A stretch of 6,237 nucleotides of DNA from Clostridiaceae bacterium (GCA_012799845.1 JAAZKL010000265.1:1-6237), one strand, 5' to 3'; positions 1-5,997 are shown, counted from the stretch's first letter. Numbers and translations: made by a program. Notes: generated by a model not told the origin, from the letters alone.

Positions 1-611
1 AGCTTGTGCGAAATCATTATACAAGTAAGTCCATGCTCCCTGTTGAGCGTCTGCAAAAGTTCGAGAAGATGGTCGGAATCATCGTCATTCAGAGCTGCTG
101 TCGGTTCATCCAGTATGAGAAGCTCGCAGTTTTTCGCAAGCGCCTTTGCTATCTCGACAAGCTGCTGCTTCCCGACACCTATGTTCCTTACCTGCGTGGT
201 GTGCTTTTCATTGAGGCCGACTCTCTTCATCAGCGCGGCAGCTTCCCTGTTGGTTTCGTCCCAGTTTATGATGCCGTTTTTGGCCCTTTCATTTCCCAGG
301 AAAATATTCTCCGCGATCGTCATAAACGGATTGAGGGCAAGCTCCTGGTGGATTATCGCGATTCCCGCCGCCTCGCTGTCGCGTATGTTCCTGAATCTGC
401 ATTCGGCTCCCTTGAATATGATCTCGCCTGTGTACGAGCCGTAGGGATAAATGCCGCTGAGAACGTTCATCAGTGTGGATTTGCCGGCTCCATTCTCTCC
501 GACCAGGGCATGGATCTCGCCTTTTTTCACCTGGAAGGTAACGTTGGAAAGAGCGATCACTCCGGGAAACTCTTTTGTGATACTGTTCATTTCAAGGATA
601 TACTCCGACAT
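1..611 (-). CDS. mmsA: Multiple-monosaccharide ABC importer ATPase, N-terminal part (cut by window edge)
   Basis: Cytoplasmic ATPase powering uptake of sugars delivered by the ChvE-type binding protein encoded just upstream. About 203 codons are visible, covering nearly all of the first of the two nucleotide-binding domains expected in this MglA/XylG/GguA-like family (usually about 500 residues); the rest lies off the left edge. Reading from the ATG at 611, the protein begins MSEYILEMNSITKEFPGV and shows Walker A (GENGAGKST, bases about 470-500), the Q-loop (IIHQELAL), a family-style signature (IGVGKQQLVEIAKAL), Walker B (LLILDEPTAAL) and the H-loop (MISHK) just before the edge. An AAAAAGGAG ribosome binding site at 618-626 supports the start. 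It is distal to chvE, separated by a terminator-like hairpin, so it is probably expressed below the binding protein. The family assignment is firm. Choosing mmsA/gguA over xylG rests mainly on the ChvE-like neighbour. No defect is visible. Confidence 0.93.
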   Translation of the reverse strand, partial: MSEYILEMNSITKEFPGVIALSNVTFQVKKGEIHALVGENGAGKSTLMNVLSGIYPYGSYTGEIIFKGAECRFRNIRDSEAAGIAIIHQELALNPFMTIAENIFLGNERAKNGIINWDETNREAAALMKRVGLNEKHTTQVRNIGVGKQQLVEIAKALAKNCELLILDEPTAALNDDDSDHLLELLQTLNREHGLTCIMISHK

Positions 612-692
612 CGTTCGCTCCTTTTTAACGCATTATTGTAATGAAACAAACTGTTGTGAAAAACCTCATCACATGAACAATGTTCTGCGATG

Positions 693-723
693 GGCCGGCT
701 CAGGACCCGCGTGAGGTCCGGCC
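693..723 (-). other. GC-rich hairpin in the chvE-mmsA intercistronic region
   Basis: GGCCGG (693-698) pairs with CCGGCC (718-723), and CTCA (699-702) pairs with TGAG (712-715). This gives a 10-bp stem with a 2-base bulge (716-717) and a 9-base loop. An alternative GGACC/GGTCC pairing exists within it. No T-run follows on either strand, so it does not look like an intrinsic terminator. It lies about 80 bases upstream of the mmsA start in the transcribed direction and could stabilise or process the downstream mRNA; that role is inference. Confidence 0.45.
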
Positions 724-788
724 TTACATGAAGCATCGGTTGAATGTCCCTGCTTATATATCGGCATATGGGATAAAAACTGAATATC

Positions 789-802
789 TGTTTCGGTTTT
801 CA
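789..802 (-). promoter_or_regulatory. Weak cre-like sequence (possible CcpA site)
   Basis: On the minus strand the bases read TGAAAACCGAAACA. This resembles the catabolite-responsive element WTGNAANCGNWNNCAW but has C where the second base of the central CG should be, and the last W is G. It sits just downstream of the terminator-like hairpin, inside a sugar-transport operon where carbon catabolite control would be natural. The central mismatch makes this a tentative call. Confidence 0.18.
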
Positions 803-804
803 TT

Positions 805-835
805 AAAATGGCGGCAGCCATGCTGCCGCCATTTT
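805..835 (-). terminator. Perfect 14-bp hairpin after chvE: intrinsic terminator or attenuator
   Basis: A perfect inverted repeat, arms 805-818 (AAAATGGCGGCAGC) and 822-835 with a 3-base loop, starts 11 bases beyond the chvE stop codon. Read on the minus strand, the stem ends in TTTT followed by AATG, so the U-tract is short; the A/T ends of the stem also give it an A-tract in front. Its place between a binding-protein gene and its ATPase fits the common arrangement in which most transcripts stop, or mRNA is protected, after the highly expressed binding protein, with some readthrough into the ATPase. Confidence 0.75.
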
Positions 836-846
836 ATGTGATGCGA

Positions 847-1923
847 TTACTGTGCGCCAGGAATATCGGACAGCTGGTAATATCCGGTGTCTACGAGCAG
901 CTCTTTCCAGTTGTCCTTGTTTGCGAACTTGATCTCGCAATTGTATGAAGGAACATCTTTTACACCATTGTTGTAGGTTGCGTTTGTCGGAACAGTCTTG
1001 CCCTCCAGTATAGCCTCTGTCATGGCGATGACCTGGTCTGCAAGGATCCTGGTGTCCTTGAAGATAGACATTGACTGTTCGCCGCGTATGATCTGTCCAA
1101 CATTGATCTTGTCACAGTCCTGTCCGGTGAGGACCGGGAACGGTTTGGACGCCGTACCGTAGCCTGCGGACTTCAGAGAAGCAACTATACCCTGTGCAAG
1201 GCTGTCATTCGGGGAGAGGACTACGTCGATGTTCTCGTCTGCATAATATGCAGTCAGAAGGTTATCCATCCTGTCCTGAGCGCCCTTGGATTCCCAGTTG
1301 GTGATTGCGATCTGGTCCGGGAACTTGGTCTGTCCTGATTTGACTACGAGAACTCCGCTGTCTATATACGGCTGCAGGACATCCATGGCTCCCTGGTTGA
1401 ACAGATATGCGTTGTTGTCGCCAGGGTCGCCGCCGAAGCATTCCATCAGGAAGGGGCCTTTCTCGCCTTTGTCAAGGCCGAGAGCCTGTTCTATGAATTC
1501 ACCCTGCATCTTTCCAACGCCGTAGTTATCGAATGTGGCATAGTAGTCGACGTTTTGAGTGTTGGTAATCAGTCTGTCATAAGCGATTACGGGGATGTTC
1601 TTTTTCTTTGCCTGTTCAAGAACTCCGCCCAGCGCACCGCCGTCGATAGAAGCGATGACCAGCACATCACAGCCCATGGTGATCTGGTTCTCGATCTGGC
1701 TGTTCTGGGTTTCCTGCTTGTTGTCGGCATACTGGAGATCGACTTTGTAGCCTTTTGCTTCCAGGGCCTTTTTGACATTGGCACCGTCTTCATTCCATCT
1801 CTGGAGCGATTTGGTCGGCATCGTGACTCCAACGCGCTTTCCTCCCGTTGCCTGACCACAGCCCGTCAAAACGACCGCCAGCATTGCAAACACCAATAAC
1901 AGTACGATTGACCTTTTCGCCAT
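847..1923 (-). CDS. chvE: ChvE-like multiple-sugar-binding lipoprotein of an ABC importer
   Basis: Extracellular, lipid-anchored receptor that captures monosaccharides and hands them to the membrane permease/ATPase. The 358-residue product has a lysine/arginine N-terminus, a hydrophobic segment and the lipobox LTGC with the acylated cysteine at residue 22, then a type I periplasmic-binding-protein fold. Stretches typical of ChvE are visible: RVGVTMPTKSLQRWNEDG, VIAYDRLITNTQNVDYYATF, ECFGGDPGDNNAY, MDVLQPYIDSG, MDNLLTAYYADE, VLSPNDSLAQGI, VLTGQDCD and VDTGYYQLSD at the C-terminus. Length matches the family. An upstream in-frame ATG at 1929 lies only 1 base from the GGAGG, so the ATG at 1923 (7-base spacing) is chosen. 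The gene is first in the operon, followed by the mmsA ATPase. Sugar specificity cannot be read from sequence alone; related proteins bind several aldoses such as galactose, glucose, arabinose and xylose. Confidence 0.95.
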   Translation of the reverse strand: MAKRSIVLLLVFAMLAVVLTGCGQATGGKRVGVTMPTKSLQRWNEDGANVKKALEAKGYKVDLQYADNKQETQNSQIENQITMGCDVLVIASIDGGALGGVLEQAKKKNIPVIAYDRLITNTQNVDYYATFDNYGVGKMQGEFIEQALGLDKGEKGPFLMECFGGDPGDNNAYLFNQGAMDVLQPYIDSGVLVVKSGQTKFPDQIAITNWESKGAQDRMDNLLTAYYADENIDVVLSPNDSLAQGIVASLKSAGYGTASKPFPVLTGQDCDKINVGQIIRGEQSMSIFKDTRILADQVIAMTEAILEGKTVPTNATYNNGVKDVPSYNCEIKFANKDNWKELLVDTGYYQLSDIPGAQ

Positions 1924-1930
1924 AACCATT

Positions 1931-1935
1931 CCTCC
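1931..1935 (-). promoter_or_regulatory. chvE ribosome binding site (decides start)
   Basis: GGAGG on the minus strand, within AATGGAGGA, is 7 bases from the ATG at 1923 but only 1 base from the ATG at 1929. The 1923 start is therefore preferred, and the longer reading (MVMAKRS) is likely two codons too long. Confidence 0.8.
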
Positions 1936-2173
1936 ATTGTTAATAAAATAATCAAGTAAATTCTATACTTAGTTATGACGATCCTGAATAGAGATAATTA
2001 TCCAATGCTGGTATTTTATTATCGGACAAAAAAACACAACTGGCATATCTGGAATTTATTAATATCAAAAAATTACAGATGCGATTTTGATTGCCTGTAA
2101 AGCCTGGTTTTCACGCGGGTCCGATATGACGGACATCCGCTGATATGCGCTTCGGTACGGATCGATGCGGGCT
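1936..2173 (-). other. Intergenic region between the CapA-family gene and chvE (chvE leader)
   Basis: No gene is visible here. The half nearest chvE (about 1936-2075) is strikingly AT-rich and must hold the chvE promoter, but no -35/-10 pair is good enough to name: TTGATA, TTGTGT and TAGAAT elements occur without convincing partners at 16-18 base spacing. The half nearest the CapA-family gene contains a small hairpin, GTCCG (2119-2123) with CGGAC (2130-2134), and a weak terminator candidate at 2067-2100. Confidence 0.5.
2067..2100 (-). terminator. Weak candidate terminator for the CapA-family gene
   Basis: On the minus strand TTACAG (2100-2095) can pair with CTGTAA (2078-2073), immediately followed by six T (2072-2067). 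The T-run is good, but the stem is only 6 bp with two G-C pairs and a 16-base loop. Termination here is plausible but not strong. Confidence 0.3.
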
Positions 2174-3535
2174 TTATTCGAAACTGCGTTCAGTGACGAT
2201 CCCTGTCTCGCTTATTTCTGCATTGACAGAAATGTCCTCCAGGAATGAAAATATGCGTTCCTTTTCCGACTGATCGGTCACGATGGTCGTTCTGAGATCA
2301 GCCTGTATCGCCGGAACTATCCCGATCTCCATGGAGCCCTCTTTTTCGTCGCCATAAAAGCGGATATTCAGCAGCATGGTGTCCACTGTCTCGTCATTGA
2401 ACCAGAAGTTGCCCAGGCTGTATATTATGGGCTTCCCTTTGTAAAACTCTATGCCCTGGAGACGATGCGGATGCGCGCCTATTACCGCATCTGCGCCTGA
2501 ATCCAGGTACAGCTTGCCTGTTTCGAGCTGCACTTCGTCGAGTTTATGAGTGAATTCAGTGCCCCAGTGGACATATGCTATGACAAAGTCTGCATTTTCC
2601 CTTGCTTTTTTTATCGTCTGAACAAACAGTTCCGTATCATAGCACCGCAGAATGCCCGGCCTATCCTCCGTAGCCTGGGGAGTCATCCTGTATTTCTCCG
2701 CTCTTGAGGCTGCGACATATGCAACGGTTTTTCCCTGTATTTCGAAGTACACTGGCTCCATGGCTTCGGCCAGGTTATGGCCTGCGCCGACATATTTTAT
2801 GCCTGCCTCTTTCAGGGTCGCCATAGTGTCGACGAGGGATTCCTCCCCGTAATCGTATACATGGTTGTTGGCAAGGCTTACGATGTCAACTCCAATGTCT
2901 TTCAGGATACCGGCTTTCGACGGATGGGCCTTGAACGTATAAACCTTGTTTTTCAGCGGAGCGCCGCGGGTACTGAACGTAAACTCGTTGTTTATACACA
3001 TTATGTCCGCATCACGCATTGCCTGTATAAGTTCAGGCGAAATACAATCATGTATCCCGTTTTCCGTTGTCTCAAGGTACATCATGTTGTCCCAGTTTTC
3101 GTCGAAGTTTATATCGCCGGCGAATGACAGGATGAAGTCGTATGCATATTGGTCCGGAACCTGCGGATCGCTCATGTCCCGGTCCTGCGCAGCACCTGTC
3201 TCAGCAAACTGCGGTGAAGCTGCCTCAGGGTCCTGAGCCGCATCCGCGCCGGAATTCCCGGCTGCACCCGGGCTCTGAGCGGCTATTGCTTCCTTATCCG
3301 ATGACACACCTGCCTCAAGACCATGTAATGTACCTGCATCGGAATCTTCGACTGCATCCGTTTCAAGCTCTGGTGCAGTACCCGCCTCCAGTGACGCGGA
3401 CATGCCAGGGACCGCAGATCCGCCGCGGTTTCCGCAGCCGGTCAGCATCACGGTGATCATCATTGTCAACAGCAAATATAAATACCTGGAAAATATATTG
3501 ACCTTTTTGTCCACGATATATCTCCGCATGTACAT
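2174..3535 (-). CDS. CapA-family lipoprotein (poly-glutamate capsule/metallophosphatase fold)
   Basis: The predicted 453-residue surface lipoprotein has a basic N-terminus, a hydrophobic segment (about 15-32) and lipobox LTGC (Cys34). A low-complexity linker rich in Ala, Glu, Asp, Gly and Pro follows (about 40-130), then a PGA_cap/CapA domain (about 132-450). Domain motifs seen are FAGDINF (138-144), NNEF (182-185), SLANNHVYDYG (220-230), HWGTE (323-327), GAHPHRLQG (353-361) and YSLGNF (372-377), which match the metal-binding framework of calcineurin-like phosphoesterases. The start at 3535 is chosen because AGGTG lies 5 bases upstream and the signal peptide begins there; an in-frame ATG at 3619 would add 28 residues lacking an RBS and lying upstream of the promoter -10. 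CapA/PgsA proteins act in poly-gamma-glutamate synthesis or export, but no capB/capC neighbours are present and many CapA-like proteins have unknown roles. I therefore give no symbol. It appears monocistronic and divergent from feoB. Confidence 0.92.
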   Translation of the reverse strand: MYMRRYIVDKKVNIFSRYLYLLLTMMITVMLTGCGNRGGSAVPGMSASLEAGTAPELETDAVEDSDAGTLHGLEAGVSSDKEAIAAQSPGAAGNSGADAAQDPEAASPQFAETGAAQDRDMSDPQVPDQYAYDFILSFAGDINFDENWDNMMYLETTENGIHDCISPELIQAMRDADIMCINNEFTFSTRGAPLKNKVYTFKAHPSKAGILKDIGVDIVSLANNHVYDYGEESLVDTMATLKEAGIKYVGAGHNLAEAMEPVYFEIQGKTVAYVAASRAEKYRMTPQATEDRPGILRCYDTELFVQTIKKARENADFVIAYVHWGTEFTHKLDEVQLETGKLYLDSGADAVIGAHPHRLQGIEFYKGKPIIYSLGNFWFNDETVDTMLLNIRFYGDEKEGSMEIGIVPAIQADLRTTIVTDQSEKERIFSFLEDISVNAEISETGIVTERSFE

Positions 3536-3540
3536 TGGTT

Positions 3541-3545
3541 CACCT
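3541..3545 (-). promoter_or_regulatory. Ribosome binding site of the CapA-family gene (decides start)
   Basis: AGGTG on the minus strand is 5 bases upstream of the ATG at 3535. A second in-frame ATG at 3529 is 11 bases away and less likely. Confidence 0.65.
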
Positions 3546-3553
3546 GCCCGTTT

Positions 3554-3570
3554 TATGCTATTATAGCATA
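3554..3570 (-). promoter_or_regulatory. Extended -10 promoter of the CapA-family gene inside a perfect palindrome
   Basis: On the minus strand TGCTATAAT gives a consensus -10 (TATAAT, 3560-3565) with the TG extension. At 17 bases upstream the -35 (TGCAGG) is poor, as is common for extended -10 promoters. The -10 is embedded in TATGCTAT-T-ATAGCATA (3554-3570), 8-bp perfect arms around one base, which resembles an operator. Transcription would start near 3553, leaving a leader of about 18 bases before the ATG at 3535. Which protein might bind is unknown. Confidence 0.65.
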
Positions 3571-3683
3571 CATTCCAGGCTTCCTGCAGGCTGAATTCCG
3601 CCGGCAGGCAGGGCCGCACTTATCCCGCGCCACGTCCGGGCCGGGCGCCATGCGCACTGACAGCCCGTTTACTCCGACCGGAA
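3571..3683. other. GC-rich spacer upstream of the feoB leader
   Basis: No gene or convincing promoter is seen on either strand. The stretch is GC-rich with short C/G repeats (for example the palindrome CCTGCAGG at 3583-3590). CTGACA at 3657-3662 resembles a plus-strand -35, but no -10 follows at a suitable distance. Confidence 0.4.
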
Positions 3684-3696
3684 GCATATCCAGCAG

Positions 3697-3726
3697 GTAA
3701 CATATGCTCCCGGCGATTCATATATT
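3697..3726 (+). promoter_or_regulatory. Possible feoB promoter (competes with the leader-RNA reading)
   Basis: GTAACA (3697-3702; 4 of 6 to TTGACA) and TATATT (3721-3726; 5 of 6 to TATAAT) are separated by 18 bases. If used, transcription would start near 3733 and the message would contain the 3748-3780 hairpin but not the 5' arm at 3684-3691. No recognisable Fur or DtxR operator overlaps it. Confidence 0.3.
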
Positions 3727-3790
3727 AGCCACAGGCAGACCAATTTTGCTCTTCCTGCTTCAGAGCAGGACGGGAAGAGCTGCCATCTGG

Positions 3791-3797
3791 GAAGGGG
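3791..3797 (+). promoter_or_regulatory. feoB ribosome binding site (supports a GTG start)
   Basis: GAAGGGG ends 7 bases before the GTG at 3805. The closer ATG at 3800 is out of frame and reaches a stop after four codons, so GTG 3805 is the reading start. The last two bases of the site are part of the 3' arm of the proposed leader helix. Confidence 0.75.
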
Positions 3798-3804
3798 ATA
3801 TGCG

Positions 3805-5997
3805 GTGGGCCTGACAAATCGATCGACCGGTATCAGCGTGTTGAAAAAAACACCCGAAATTCTGGACGATCCTGCTGACGGCACTGTAATTGCCCTGGCT
3901 GGAAATCCCAACACCGGAAAAAGCACGGTATTCAACAGCCTGACAGGACTTAAGCAGCATACAGGGAACTGGCCGGGAAAGACTGTTTCCAATGCACAGG
4001 GCAGGTACAGGCACAATGGAAGGAGCTACTGCCTGATCGATCTGCCCGGTACGTATTCCCTGATTGCCAATTCGGCAGAGGAAGAAGCGGCAAGGGATTT
4101 CATCTGCTTCGGGGATCCCGATGTGACTGTTGTGGTTGCCGATGCGACATGCCTGGAAAGGAATCTGAATCTTGTACTCCAGGTACAGGAGATCACTGAC
4201 AACATAGTCGTATGCGTCAACCTGATGGATGAAGCCGGAAGGAAAAAAATCTCGATCGACATCGAGAAGCTTTCGCGCATACTGGGTGTGCCGGTCGTCG
4301 GGACCAATGCAAGAAAGGGTGAAGGCCTTAAGGAACTGAAAGATACTGTTCAGCGTGTTGCCTCCGGAGAACAGAAGGTCTGTCCGCTGCGGGTCACATA
4401 TGGTGAAGCTGTCGAAAAAGCTATATCGGTCCTTCAGCCTGCAGTTGAAAAACTGGCCGGCGGCAGGATTAACAGCCGGTGGACGGCTTTGCGGATGATC
4501 GACGGAGAAACGGATATTTGGGACACCCTCTGCAGATATTTGAATCCGGAGGATCCCAGGCAAAGCAGGACAGCCCTGCTGGAAGAACTCGGGCAAAAGC
4601 TCAGTGAAGCCAGGGTGCTGCTCAGGCAAAAAGAGATCAGTGCTGAAGCGCTGCGCGACATGGTGGTTTCCGCCATCGTGAAATCCGCGGAAAAAATCAG
4701 CCGTGAAGTGGTGGGTTTCACGGCTGAAGGCCATAATAAACGGGACCGTCAAATCGACCGCATCGTAACATCAAAAGCATGGGGGATCCCCATAATGCTT
4801 GCCCTGCTCGGGATCGTCTTCTGGATCACGATCGAAGGCGCAAATTTTCCATCAGAGCTGCTGGCGGACGGTTTTTTCCGGATCCAGGAACACCTGTCCG
4901 ACCTTTTTATAAAAGCAGGCGCGCCGTACTGGCTGCATGACATCCTTATCCACGGCATGTACCGCACCATGGCCTGGGTCGTGTCAGTCATGCTGCCCCC
5001 CATGGCAATATTCTTCCCCTTGTTTACTCTGCTGGAAGACCTGGGGTATCTTCCCAGGGTCGCCTTCAATCTCGACAATTTCTTTAAAAAGGCATGTGCC
5101 CATGGAAAGCAGGCGCTGACCATGTGCATGGGATTTGGCTGCAATGCCGCCGGTGTCACTGCCTGCCGCATTATCGACTCTCCCCGTGAAAGACTGATCG
5201 CTGTCATAACAAACAACTTCGTTCCCTGCAACGGGCGGTTCCCTGCCCTGATCGCCCTGTCCGCCATATTTATCGCGGAGGCAGCTGCCGCGGAAACCGC
5301 AGGGACTGTCGGATCTCTGGCAGCCGCAATGTCTGTGCTGGGTATAGTCATACTGGGTGTGATTATCACGCTGTTTATATCAAAAGTATTGTCCAAAACC
5401 ATCCTGAAGGGGCTTCCTTCTTCCTTTGCACTGGAACTCCCCCCTTACAGGAAACCCCAGCCGGGAAGGATCCTGATCCGGTCTCTGCTGGACAGGACCC
5501 TGTTTGTGCTGGGCCGTGCCGTCATTGTAGCAGCACCGGCAGGGATGGTGATATGGCTAATGGCCAACATAACCGTGAGCGGCGCCAGCCTGCTGGACCA
5601 CAGCGCCGGCTTCCTGGATCCTTTTGCACGCCTGATAGGACTGGACGGATACATACTGATGGCTTTCATCCTGGGACTGCCCGCCAACGAGATCGTCATC
5701 CCCATTGTCATCATGAGCTACATGTCGGCAGGTACCATGCTGGAACTCAACAGCCTGGACGATCTGCGCCAACTGCTGGTAAACAACGGATGGACCTGGC
5801 TGACAGCCGTCTGTACCATGCTGTTTTCGCTGAACCATTTCCCCTGTGCCACGACCCTTCTGACTATCCGCAAGGAAACACGAAGCTTGAAGTGGACCGG
5901 ACTGTCTTTCCTGATACCCACGATTACAGGCATCGTCATATGCTTTGCCGTCGCCCAGGGCGTCCGGCTCCTGGAGCATATTTGGGGATTACTATAA
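3805..5997 (+). CDS. feoB: Ferrous iron transporter FeoB
   Basis: Inner-membrane Fe(II) uptake protein of 730 residues, full length for the family. An N-terminal extension (1-27, beginning MGLTNRSTG) precedes a GTPase domain with G1 GNPNTGKST (33-41), G2 region around HTGNWPGKTV (52-61), G3 DLPG (79-82), G4 NLMD (139-142) and G5-like GTNA (166-169). A helical cytosolic linker (about 190-320) follows, then a multi-helix membrane domain from about 323 with both FeoB gate regions: PRVAFNLDNFF, MCMGFGCNAAG and NFVPCNGRFP (about 421-481) in the first, and GRILIRSLLDRTLFVLGRA plus LGLPANEIVIP (about 552-633) in the second. The GTG start fits a 7-base RBS spacing and the family N-terminus. No feoA or feoC is adjacent and no FeoA domain is fused, so any FeoA would be encoded elsewhere. 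The gene appears monocistronic, with a possibly regulatory leader in front. Confidence 0.97.
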   Translation: MGLTNRSTGISVLKKTPEILDDPADGTVIALAGNPNTGKSTVFNSLTGLKQHTGNWPGKTVSNAQGRYRHNGRSYCLIDLPGTYSLIANSAEEEAARDFICFGDPDVTVVVADATCLERNLNLVLQVQEITDNIVVCVNLMDEAGRKKISIDIEKLSRILGVPVVGTNARKGEGLKELKDTVQRVASGEQKVCPLRVTYGEAVEKAISVLQPAVEKLAGGRINSRWTALRMIDGETDIWDTLCRYLNPEDPRQSRTALLEELGQKLSEARVLLRQKEISAEALRDMVVSAIVKSAEKISREVVGFTAEGHNKRDRQIDRIVTSKAWGIPIMLALLGIVFWITIEGANFPSELLADGFFRIQEHLSDLFIKAGAPYWLHDILIHGMYRTMAWVVSVMLPPMAIFFPLFTLLEDLGYLPRVAFNLDNFFKKACAHGKQALTMCMGFGCNAAGVTACRIIDSPRERLIAVITNNFVPCNGRFPALIALSAIFIAEAAAAETAGTVGSLAAAMSVLGIVILGVIITLFISKVLSKTILKGLPSSFALELPPYRKPQPGRILIRSLLDRTLFVLGRAVIVAAPAGMVIWLMANITVSGASLLDHSAGFLDPFARLIGLDGYILMAFILGLPANEIVIPIVIMSYMSAGTMLELNSLDDLRQLLVNNGWTWLTAVCTMLFSLNHFPCATTLLTIRKETRSLKWTGLSFLIPTITGIVICFAVAQGVRLLEHIWGLL

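Larger units (their letters stand above)
3684..3803 (+). ncRNA. Candidate structured cis-regulatory leader of feoB
   Basis: GCATATCC (3684-3691) is the exact reverse complement of GGATATGC (3796-3803), which overlaps the last two bases of the feoB ribosome binding site and runs to the base before the last of the spacer. Between these arms are ATATG/CATAT (3702-3706/3719-3723) and a long hairpin with outer arms GCTCTTCC/GGAAGAGC (3748-3755/3773-3780) and inner TGCT/AGCA around a TCAG loop. GGCA (3734-3737) and TGCC (3781-3784) can extend that hairpin's base. The short linkers AGCAGG (3692-3697, after A/C edge bases) and CTGGGAAG next to the closing arms recall, from memory, the linkers of the NiCo (czcD) metal riboswitch, but the remaining conserved core is not clearly present. 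A leader that hides the initiation region would suit iron-repressed FeoB synthesis. This is a structural inference, and a promoter at 3697-3726 would contradict it. Confidence 0.4.

Noticed and set aside
6..641. Plus-strand open frame across the left end
   Set aside because: The minus strand here encodes clear ABC ATPase motifs (Walker A, signature, Walker B) over the same bases.
3535..3619. 28-residue N-terminal extension of the CapA-family protein from the ATG at 3619
   Set aside because: It lies upstream of the likely promoter -10 (3560-3565), lacks an RBS and would bury the lipoprotein signal peptide.
3660..3800. Fur or DtxR/IdeR operator upstream of feoB
   Set aside because: No GATAATGATAATCATTATC-like or TTAGGTTAGCCTAACC-like site is present; only a short TTAGCC half-match at 3725-3730.
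3800..3814. ATG with a four-codon frame (MRWA, stop) overlapping the feoB start, a possible translational coupling peptide
   Set aside because: The ATG is only 2 bases from the ribosome binding site, too close for good initiation, and a four-codon frame is expected by chance.
3760..4752. Long minus-strand open frame opposite the first part of feoB
   Set aside because: It is antisense to well-supported FeoB GTPase motifs, has no RBS or recognisable domain, and its openness reflects the codon pattern of the feoB strand.
4749..5402. Minus-strand open frame opposite the FeoB membrane domain
   Set aside because: It is a mirror of feoB coding sequence with no recognisable family and no start signal.
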